Shown here in pieces: positions 50,464 to 59,800 of a stretch of 64,000 nt of DNA. The position numbers and the translations under genes are program-made. The DNA comes from Asterias amurensis (taxonomy: Eukaryota; Echinodermata; Asteroidea; Forcipulatida; Asteriidae), in the NCBI RefSeq assembly GCF_032118995.1, contig NC_092666.1, positions 4,352,501 through 4,416,500 of the forward strand, read 5' to 3'. How positions within the stretch are numbered: the first letter of the stretch is position 1; the number at the start of each line of letters is the position of its first letter. The notes below the pieces were generated by a model. The model saw only the letters and a program-made list of their open reading frames with translations. It did not search any database and was not told the DNA's origin.

Positions 50464-51177
50464 ATGGAGGATCAGAACTTGGAAAATATCGTAGTCATAC
50501 TGAATGACAAGGTCGACGCTTCGGGGGAACCTATTATACCCAAGAACTCGCTGCACTGCACCTTCTGCAACTGGAAGTTTTCAAGTAAACAAAATCTCAA
50601 GCGCCATGTGAAAGAGCAACACCTTGGGTTTCGCTTTCCCTGTAATAAATGTGAGGCTGAGTTCGGACGTAAGGAAGACATCATCAAACACTATTCTGTC
50701 TACCACAGTGATGATCTTCAGGAAATACGCTATATAAAACAAGTACCGATGGTAGCGGAGGATGGACAAGTCAAGCCACGAGTTAAAGCCCCAGGGGTGA
50801 TCAAAATCCCACCAAAGAAAATTAAGAAGGAAGTCTTAAAGGTGCAAACTCCGATCCAACGACCGAGAAGAAATAGAAATCCTAAAGAGCCACAGACGAA
50901 AGTTGTGAGCTCACCAGCCAAGACAACGCAGTCACCAGCTAAGACAGTTGTGTTACCAGCTAGTAGCAGGGAATGTATCGACACTGGTACCTCGTCAGAG
51001 CCGGAACGAGTAGTCATTGCCTTGGATCCTGTTACTCAGTTTAGACTTGAACGAGTCATAGCGGATCGAGTAAACATGATCACTGAGAACGTTGTCATCG
51101 AGACTCTGAGTGAAGGTGGGAATGTCACGAAGCGAGAGAAAATTGAGAGGAAGTATCATTTAAATCCGTTATCATGA
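50464..51177 (+). CDS. Two-finger C2H2 zinc-finger protein
   Basis: 237 residues from ATG at 50,464, two bases after a strong acceptor (TTTCTTTCTTTGCAG), with a stop at 51,175. Finger 1 uses Cys32, Cys35, His48 and His53. Finger 2 uses Cys60, Cys63, His76 and His81. A basic stretch follows (residues 108-150, PPKKIKKEVLK and RPRRNRNPKEP), likely a nuclear localisation signal, then a Ser/Thr/Pro-rich segment and a helical C terminus. Probably a nuclear nucleic-acid-binding protein. I do not recognise a specific orthologue. The whole coding region is one exon. It diverges from ABCB8 across about 2 kb. Confidence 0.88.
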   Translation: MEDQNLENIVVILNDKVDASGEPIIPKNSLHCTFCNWKFSSKQNLKRHVKEQHLGFRFPCNKCEAEFGRKEDIIKHYSVYHSDDLQEIRYIKQVPMVAEDGQVKPRVKAPGVIKIPPKKIKKEVLKVQTPIQRPRRNRNPKEPQTKVVSSPAKTTQSPAKTVVLPASSRECIDTGTSSEPERVVIALDPVTQFRLERVIADRVNMITENVVIETLSEGGNVTKREKIERKYHLNPLS

Positions 51178-51525
51178 GTTATGAGTTTTATAACTACTCA
51201 GACTACATGTAGTTACTCAGACTCGTCAGAATATTTCATTATTTTGGTTGTGAAGCCAAGGACTCTCAGAAAAGCGATGAAGAAAAAAACCAAAGGAAGT
51301 TTCAGTTTTAGATGGGGGGAAGAAAAACCCTAGAAAATTCATTCCAGGGAAAACCCACACAATCTGGTAGAGACTGAAAAACCAATCCACGTAGTGCCTA
51401 GCCTAGTTGTGCCCCAATGTGATTCGAACAGGGTTGGTATCTAGGACCCAATGTCATAGAGACTGCTTAATGGATTTGGGTACTTTTTGTAACACAAAAC
51501 ACAATGTCCACAGATTTACATTAAA

Positions 51526-51755
51526 CTTACACCGTTTGAAGATAATGATAGTACTTGTTGAGGTGCTGTAGTTTTTAAAAAATTAGTAAAACAATGTCTT
51601 AAAATATATTTTTTTACTTGCTAAAATAATTTTCGTCTCATGATCATCGAGACGAAAGTTATTTTCATGACATTGTTTCTCAAAAACTACAGCACATCGG
51701 CAAGTAATATTTTCAGGGAAGCTTTCCACTGTCATTAATTTCAAACGGTGTAATT
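51526..51755. mobile_element. Foldback MITE downstream of the zinc-finger gene
   Basis: Inverted ends TTACACCGTTTGAAGATAAT and ATTAATTTCAAACGGTGTAA, with paired inner blocks (GGTGCTGTAGTTTTTAAAAA / CAAAAACTACAGCACATC) and a TCGTCTCATGATCATCGAGACGA centre. May lie in the 3' untranslated region. Confidence 0.8.
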
Positions 51756-51762
51756 TGTTTAA

Positions 51763-51960
51763 TCATTGAGGGTAATTTTTTGGACATTGTTGTCGCGTTG
51801 CCGCATGTTTAAGTCTGTCCAGGTGGCTGACATGCCTCACAACCTGCATACAGCTGATTAGCTTCTCCTTGCTGTTTACTCCTGCGTCTTCAATCAGGGT
51901 CTTGAGCATGGTCTTGGTGGGTCTTCCCGGACTGGTCTGCCGTGGGTGGGCTCCCACACC
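51763..51960 (-). pseudogene. LINE ORF2 C-terminal fragment
   Basis: Minus-strand peptide with GRPTKTMLKTLIEDAGVNSK followed by a RHVSHLDRLKHAA stretch, like the C-terminal end of non-LTR retrotransposon polyproteins (GRP...T...L..D.G). Short and truncated. Confidence 0.55.
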
Positions 51961-52309
51961 AAGACTTATTTGAGTATTGTGTTAAAATTATCTGCTATTA
52001 GTTTATTGTGGTACATTTAATATTTTGGCTGGTAATGTTATTCTGGTAAGCATGATTTTGTTGTGCTAAGCTCATTTTCCTGCCTGAGCAGCTTTATGAA
52101 ATCGGGCCCAGATAGAATGGCGGATTTGTGATATGATGTGGGAAGGTTTGTAGTAAAAATACACATTAGATTTTGAAATTTTGTTCAAAAATTGGTCTTT
52201 TTCAAAAGTGTTCGAATCCACAAAATGAAATTACTAACAGTTTTCTAGTAATGTTTTTTGTTGTAGATTTTTTATAAATAGCAAAACAGATCCAGACTAT
52301 TTAGCCAGG

Positions 52310-52445
52310 CCTGGAATTATAGGCTACTGGTTTTGGCTTCGGTGCCCCTCCAAAAGTTTCCCATCTTTAAGATTTTCCAATGGAAGTGCATTTTGCAAAA
52401 TAAAAAAAGGCCTTGCCCTTTTAAAGATGAAATTCCAGGCCTGAT
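52310..52445. repeat. Interspersed repeat family G
   Basis: GGCTTCGGTGCCCCTCCAAA, 'AAGATGAAATTCCAGGCCTG' and related phrases. Confidence 0.55.
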
Positions 52446-52596
52446 GTACACCCAATGTTTTAATTTCTTTCTTTTTTAAACTTGAATCGAAATATAATTT
52501 TCAACTGAAATGTACATTCATGTATTTTGGGGGATGTTGAGAGAATCATGGTAAACAAATTACACATAGTTGTTTTTTAATCTCTTTTTTTTTTAG

Positions 52597-53285
52597 TTAA
52601 ATGCACTGGATACTATTGGTAATTTTATTAATCAAAATAATTGTTTGCATAAAAACTTACTTTGTAACGATTCAGAAATGGGGAGCTGTTGTGTCCCTGT
52701 AAAGTTTTTGAGAAAGAATTATTTCTCACTTCGGCCACCCCAAAAAATACCAGTTGATCGTCCCTGCCCGCATATTTTTTGGGGCCGCATCCTTGTTTTA
52801 CTATACGTTTACACGTGTAGCCTTCCGTTTCATAAAACAATATTAGTGAATGCCTTCATGTTTCAGATACCAGCACATCTTTTTAGTATTGTTAGCACGG
52901 GTTCTCATGCAAGTAGATATAAAATAAGTTTGCGGTGTTTCAAACTGAAGGAGTTGTGGCCTTTTTAATTTAAAATACTAAGCGGCCATCTTGGAAAGAA
53001 AAAAAAAGGCCCTCATCCTACTCTTTTTTGAAAAATTTGGACTTAAATATTTGAATTGAAATCGAGACCTTAGCTCAGGTCCCGAATTTAAGCATCTAAA
53101 AGCACACACCTTTTAAGACAAGGGTGTTTTGTCTTCCATTATACTCTCGCAACTTGCACCCAAGTAACATGACTGAGTTACGTTTTCACAGGTCTGACAT
53201 TATTTTATGCGTAATGTGGAGAACATTACATGTAAGTGAGAAGACTGGTCTTTGACAATTACCAAAGGTGTCCAGTGCCTTTAAG
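52597..53285 (+). mobile_element. MITE family A copy split by an insertion
   Basis: The left arm is 52,597-52,735 (TTAAATGCACTGGATACTAT) and the right part about 53,050-53,285, ending GTGTCCAGTGCCTTTAA. The 315-bp insert between starts with GGCCACCCCAAAAAATACC. Its class is not recognised. Confidence 0.75.
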
Positions 53286-53309
53286 AGAACATTGCATTAA
53301 GATTACAGA

Positions 53310-54095
53310 CAGAAAATTTCAACCCTCCTACTATGTGACAGCTGCCTAATTTCATGGCTAGTCTCCTAACCGCCAAATACTTGGCTTACGATCACCATTC
53401 TCTGCTTGCACACAACGCCCAATTTTGTAGAATGCCTAATAGAAAGCTTGCGTTGAACAACAAGGAGTATTCATGGGCACAAGCCAGAATTCTTTTGGTA
53501 AGCAGAGCCATGAAATTGGTCATAGATGTCATTTGGTTTGAATTTGTCTGCTCAGTCAACCCTCCTACAGTTAGACCATTCATTATTCACCCACTATGGT
53601 TTTGAATGGTAAACTATGCTAGCATGCAGTATGTGGTGAATGCATCTACACAGTCAACCCTCCTACTGTCTGACCATTCAATATCACCCACTGGGGTCTT
53701 GAATAGTAAACTATGTGATCCTGCGAGTGCGATGCGATATCATGCATCCACACTGTACACAGTACTCGGTCAACCCTCCTACTGTACGACCTATCAATAC
53801 CATCCACTGTGGTTTTGAATGATAGATAGACTATTTCAGCTGCAATACGATGGTGAATGCATCCACACAGTTCACAGTCAACCCTCCTACAGTTTGACCG
53901 CTTAATATCATCCACTGATTTTGAATGATAAATTATGCCAGCCTGCAATTATCATGTGGTGAATGCATCCCACACAGTGCAGTCAACCCTCTTACTGTCT
54001 GCCCATTAAATATCACCCACTCTGGTCTTGAATGATAGATAAACTATGCAGTCTGCAATATGATAACATGTGGCTAATAATGCATCCACAGTAAA
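53310..54095. repeat. Tandem array of the 'caaccctcctac' family, about seven units
   Basis: Units of about 115 bp carry GTCAACCCTCCTACTGTCTG, 'ACCATTCAATATCACCCACT', TTTTGAATGATAGATA and GAATGCATCCACACAGT. The first part (53,395-53,500) is a family C repeat. Confidence 0.85.
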
Positions 54096-54096
54096 G

Positions 54097-54236
54097 TTAA
54101 GGCCGTGGATGAAACGACGACTTCGGTTAAAGCTACGTATAGATCAGCGCGTCTACCAGTGTTGAAGAATGGCAGACGCGGGCGATCTAGCCGTAGCTGT
54201 AGCCGAAGTCGATGTTTCAGACACGGCCTGAACCTC
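54097..54236. mobile_element. Short palindromic foldback element
   Basis: TTAAGGCCGTGGATGAAACG at the left pairs with GTTTCAGACACGGCCTGAA at the right. Inner blocks GACTTCGGTTAAAGCTACGT and GCTGTAGCCGAAGTC also pair. It interrupts the tandem array, since 'CTGTCTGACCATTCAGTATC' resumes right after it. Confidence 0.75.
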
Positions 54237-54424
54237 ATACTGTCTGACCATTCAGTATCACCGGCTAGAAATTAAATTGAGCCCAGGACACTTGCAACTA
54301 AAAATTTTATTATAATTCTGATTTAATTTAAAACATCATATTATGTAAAACGTTACATAGATTTTCTTTTTAGTTTCATAACTTGTTCCAAGACTGATAT
54401 AAATTTTTCTACTTTTTCATTTAA

Positions 54425-55200
54425 AGATGAATACATACATTTGACGTGTTAATTTCTGTGTATATTCACCTTTACAACATTTTGTAAATAATAAAGTTAT
54501 GCTCAACATTCTCTAAATCTATATTATGCTTTGGATTTAAAGGTTTTTTTTGTTTCCTTGTGTGCTGTTCCTTGTCCTAGGACAGGTTCCAGACATGTAT
54601 GCCTTGTTTTTTGAAAGGTCAGGGGCACCAAGGCATTTTCTCCTTGGTACATGTTAAAGGCAGTGGACACTATTGGTAATTACTCAAAGTAATTATTAGC
54701 ATAAAACCTTACTTGGTAACAAGTAATGGGGAGAGGTTGATAGTATATAACATTGTGATAAAAGACTCCCTCTGAAGCAAAGTAGTTTTTTGAGAAAGAA
54801 GCGATTTTCCACAAATTTGATTTCGAGACCTCAGAATTAGAATTTGAGGTCCCGAAATCAAGCATCTGAAAGCACACAACTTCGTGTGACAAGGGTGTTT
54901 TTTCTATCATTTTATTATCTCGCAACATTTTTAGCTCAAATTTTCACAGATTTGTTTATGTTATGCATAATTATGTTGAGATACACCAAGTGAGAAGACT
55001 GGTCTTTGACAATTACCAATAGAGTCCAGTGTCTTTTAAGATGATAATATACAACATTTGAACTTGTTAATTTCCGTGTACATATTTACCTCTAAAGAAA
55101 AAACATTTTGTAAATAAAAAAGTTATGCAGAACATTCTCCAAATATATAGTGTTTATATTTTTGATTAAGGTGTTGTTTGTTTCCTTGTGTGCTGTTCTT
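54425..55200. repeat. Duplicated 150-bp AT-rich block flanking a MITE
   Basis: 54,425-54,575 and 55,040-55,195 are diverged copies (AACATTTTGTAAATAA, AAAGTTATGC, GTTTCCTTGTGTGCTGTTC). The MITE at 54,655-55,039 lies between them, suggesting a local tandem duplication of a unit that also carried array and MITE sequence. Confidence 0.7.
54655..55039 (+). mobile_element. MITE family A copy
   Basis: TTAAAGGCAGTGGACACT to GTCCAGTGTCTTTTAA, with the GAGACCTCAG / TGAGGTCCCG hairpin. Confidence 0.85.
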
Positions 55201-55244
55201 GTACATTTCTACTGCATTATATCAAGGGCACCAAGGCAATGTGC

Positions 55245-55450
55245 CCAGCCTGCAGTATGATATCATGTGACGATTGCGTCTAAACAGCAAACAGTCAACC
55301 CTCCTACTATCTGACCATTCAATGACATCCAATGTGGTTTTGAGTAACCCTGACCTGCATTATGTTAACATGTAGTGAATACATCTATAACACTATACAC
55401 AGTACTCTCAACCCTCCTACTGTTTAACCATTCAATATCATCCAGGGTAG
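55245..55450. repeat. Two further units of the 'caaccctcctac' family
   Basis: CAGTCAACCCTCCTACTATC and CTCAACCCTCCTACTGTTTA with the usual CATCCA continuation. Confidence 0.8.
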
Positions 55451-55454
55451 TTTT

Positions 55455-55705
55455 TAAAGGCAGTGGACACTTTTGGCAATTACTCAAAATAATTATTAGC
55501 ATAAAACCTTACTTGGGAATGAGTAATGGGGAGCTGTTGATAGTATAAAACATTGTGAGAAACGGCTCCCTCCAAAGTAGCGTAGTTTACGAGAAAGAAG
55601 TAATTTCCACAAATTTTATTTCAAGACCTGCAGAATTAGATTTTGAGGTCTCGACATCAAGCATCTAAAAGCATACAGCTTCGTGTGACGAGGGTGTTTT
55701 TTTAA
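55455..55705 (+). mobile_element. MITE family A copy, 3' truncated
   Basis: Starts TTAAAGGCAGTGGACACTTT. Stops after TTCGTGTGACGAGGGTG. Confidence 0.8.
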
Positions 55706-55936
55706 TTTTTATTTTCAAATAACTTGAACAAATATTCACCAGATAATAACAATTATTATATCAACTTTCTATTGTTTATTTCTTTCTGGTAGTGAAACCA
55801 AGGATGACTCATAAACAGAAACTTCCTCGCTGTAGCTTGCAAGCCTGAGAAATCTCCAAGCTAGGGTACTCGCTATGTGAAACAGAAACACAGGGGTTAA
55901 CCCTTACTCCTCCAAGGTAAGTGTTTTTGTTTCTTT

Positions 55937-56319
55937 TAAAGGCAGTGGACACTATTGGTAATTACTCAAAATATTTATTAGCATAAAACCTTTCTTGGTT
56001 ATGAGTAATGGGGAGAGGTTGATGGTATAATACACTGAGAATCAGCTCCCTCTGAAGTGATGTAGTTTTCTAGACGGAAGTAATTTTCCACGAATTTGAT
56101 TTTGACACCACAGATTTAGAATTTTAGGTCTCAAAATCAAACATCTGAAAGCACGCAACTATTTGTGACAAGGGTAATTTTTCTTTCAATTATATCTCGC
56201 AACTTTGTTGACCGATTGAGCTCGAATTTTCACAGGTTTGTTATTTTATGCATGTTGAGATACACCAAGTGAGAAGACTGGTCTTTGACAATTACCAATA
56301 GTGTCCAGTGTCCTTTAAG
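55937..56319 (+). mobile_element. MITE family A copy
   Basis: TTAAAGGCAGTGGACACTATT to GTGTCCAGTGTCCTTTAA. Confidence 0.85.
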
Positions 56320-56344
56320 TACACTGTCAATTCTACTAGAACAC

Positions 56345-56550
56345 TTAATGCCCCATCTGGGCCCACTTTCATAAAGCCTGTAAGCACAAAAACTTGCTAA
56401 GCAAAGAAAAGTATTGCAGAAGTAGGTTATCAGCCAAAATTACAGTAAGCTCACATTGTCGTCTGGTGCCTGCTCAGTTTTTGCTTAGCAAAGCAACTTG
56501 TCAAGCAGTATTTTCTGCTTAACAGCTTTATGAAATTGGCCCCTGAATGA
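56345..56550. repeat. Family C repeat, long copy
   Basis: Inverted halves: GGGCCCACTTTCATAAAGCC...ACTTGCTAAGC against GCTTAGCAAAGC...GCTTTATGAAATTGGCCCC. A foldback, SINE-sized, non-coding element. Confidence 0.65.
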
Positions 56551-56757
56551 CGAAGCAATAATGATTTTTGCTCAAAGACGCAAGTGCCAAATTACTGAGT
56601 CCTTGAGCAAAAATCTTTACCATTGATCAATATTTCTACCCTTTTGTTTTACTGGCTTCCACTTATAAAATTGTAAAGTTTAGGTTTTGGTAAAGTGTTT
56701 AGGATAGGTAAGCTCAGATGATTAAAATCTGGCACTGTTGTGCTGGCTCTTGTTTTC

Positions 56758-56897
56758 TTACGCTACTTTGTCCGCACCAGACATTTGCATATCTAAAGTC
56801 AAGCGTCTTCTTCGAATCACCATCTCTTCTTTACATTTTTGTGAGATAACACTTCTGACGACACATTCGCTGACTCCAAATCGCTCTGTCACTTTAG
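56758..56897 (-). CDS. BEN gene last exon
   Basis: Phase 1 in. AKVTERFGVSECVVRSVISQ, KCKEEMVIRRRR, then a short tail to TAA at 56,758. Completes the BEN domain. Acceptor TTCTCTTTGTGTAG. Confidence 0.9.
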
Positions 56898-59800
56898 CTA
56901 CACAAAGAGAAAAAAAAATACATAATTGAGAATTCCTACAGAAAATCATAATTATTAACCCAGTAATGCACCCCTTGAACTTGCCATTGGTTGATCACTG
57001 GCCATTGACCGAAGCAATTGGTGTTACGACCGCAAAAACGCACCCCTTGACAACTGCATGTAGCGCCCTCTATAGTTTCGCAGCTTACTGTGCATCACAT
57101 TCTTTGTGGATTAGCCCTTTTATCAAAATACAAAGTTCTTGTTAAGCAAAGCACTGTTAAGGAGAGGCTCTGCTTATAGTGGGTACATTCTGTAGTCCTG
57201 AATCTCATTTCTGCTTTGTGTTTCTTTATCTGCTGTCCTCTTAAACAAAATTCCTGTTTAACATCGATCCTGTTATAAAGAGGTTTCGCTTCTAAAGAAT
57301 ACAGTCTGAAGTCACAAAACTAATTTCTGCTTTGTGTTTCTTTGTTTTGCTGCTCTCATATAACAATGTTGCTCAGTGTTATAAGAGGTTATTCTGCCAG
57401 CGCCCTTGTATAATGAGAGGCAACTGTATAAGAATAACTTTAATGATCACAGAACATATATAAATTTTGGTAGACCCCACGACCTTATCAATTCTAGATC
57501 ATTGTCCTTCTTACCTAGACCACCGAGATTGCCCGGTAGCTAGAGGCTGTTTGAAAGAATTAGATACCTATTAGATCACAGAATCTGTCAATAAATTTTT
57601 TACTAACCGACAATGGTCTTGACAATTGACGGATCTAGCTGAGCCTTGGTCAGGGTCTTGGACTTCCCTCCTTTACCTGTCAATGTACTCCTCGCCAAGG
57701 TGTCCCGACCAAACCATTTCATTAGCATTTTCTTTGTGACTGTACCGGGCGTAGCTTTTGAGCTGTGGTTCTTGTGTCGTTTTTGTTTGCCTTCGCGATG
57801 TCCCTGTAGAGTTTGAAAATGGTGAGAGTGTTCTATTTGGAGAACTAGAATTTAGGCCAAGTAAAACAATCATGTTGCTAGGTATAGTAAAAAATTGGTG
57901 AGAAAGGTTCTTGTTATTTGGTATTTTTCAGACCTGGACAGTCATCTTTGAGAAGGGAAGGCCATTTTATTTTGGAAAGGGCACTTTTGTTGTAAAATTC
58001 TACAGACTTTCCTTGCCTTGAATTAAACCCACAGCACCAATAGCATTTGCCGTGGTGCCCTGTGCTTTTGCTGTTTTGCCCTTTGGAAAGTTTGAATACA
58101 AATTTACATTTTCCTCATAGAAGTGCCCCTTATTACCAGAGACAAATTCCTTTGCCCCTTTAAGAACAAAGTTCGAGGCTTAGAAGTTCCTCTTTGAGAC
58201 CATTTGATTGCCAAAGTGTACTTTCATTGGAGAATCTTAAAGACAGTGGACACTATTGGTAACTACTCAAAATAATTATTAGCATAAAACCTTTTTTGGT
58301 GACGAGTAGTGGGGAGAGGTTGATGGTATAAAACATTGTGAGAAACGGCTCCCTCTGAAGCGCAATAGTTTTCGAGAAAGAAGTAATTTTCCACGAATTT
58401 GATTTTGAGACCTCAAGTTTAGAACTTGAGGTCTCGAAATCAACCATCTAAACGCACACAACTTCGTGTGATAAGGGTGTTTTTTCTTTCATTCTTATCT
58501 CGCAAGTTCGATGACCGATTGAGCTCAAATTTTCACAGGTTTGTTATTTTATGATATTATGTTGAGATACACCAACTGTAAAGGCTAGTCTTTGACAATT
58601 AACAATAGTGTCCAGAGGCTGAAAACCAAGTTTCTTGGGAAACTTTTGAAGGGGCACCAAGGCAACAGAGACGGTAACAAGAACATAATATCTTACCCCA
58701 CGTTGTTTGTGTGATGAACCTTGTTTGGATGGCGTATTTAAGCCACCCGAATGTGTTTTACATGTACATGTGTTGAGCTCTTCACGGAACGTCCTACGAA
58801 TGACATGAGGGATACCTAAACAATGACAACAACAACATAAACAAATATCTTATAACATTGATAATAATGGTAATAATACTTGATGGCTTATTTTATAGCG
58901 CGCATGTCCGTCACTTGGTGATGCTCAAGGCGCTTTAAAATACAGTATTTTCCTGCAAGGTATAGGTGGGACTACGTTTTGAATTATGAGACCTACTCCC
59001 TTCACACAGCACCATTTAATGGTTTACAAGGTGCTGTGGCGCAATATGCAGCCAATCAAACCAGGAACACCGGGATGAACCCCTTCTCTTTTCGATAAGT
59101 GCATTGGGTTCTTTTATGTGCAATACAAAACACACGCGACCAACGGCTTTAAGTCCCATCTGAAGGATGAAGCAATGGTCAAGTGTCTTGCTTAAGGACA
59201 CAGGTGTCATGACTGGGACTCGAACCCACACTCTGCTGATCAGAAACACAAGAGGTTCAGTCCGATGCTCTTAGCCTCGACAAGCCACCAAGTTTACCTT
59301 GCTGGAGATGCGAGTTCAGCTCGCGGAGTTGCGTAACTTCCCACTTTGTCCGAGTTAGCTCCTCCTCCAGACTGGCTATCCTTTCCAGTAGCTGGACCTG
59401 ACTTACTGCGGTAACCAGTGAAGAATCACCTTCTGAGCTGCTGGATGGTGTGTCGGATACCGTCATTGTTTGACGCTTACGTGGCGGAACCTTGGAAAAA
59501 ACAATAATAATAGCAATAAGATTTGAGGCATTGCATGGTGAGGTATCAATGTATGTTTGGTTAGTGATAACACCATCATGACCATGTGTGTATCTACTTG
59601 CCAAGTAGAGTTTGTTCTAAGAGAACTGTCTTGATTTATTCTACTGCCGCGGAGTAGATAATCGGAGGTCTACTTTCTATACCAGCCGCCATGGTAATAG
59701 TTAATAAGCAGGACAGTTCTTGTCAGAACTGAGAAGTCTCCCGAACCTACGATTATCTTCTCTACGGCAGTAGAATAAAGCAAGACAGTTCTCTAAGAAC

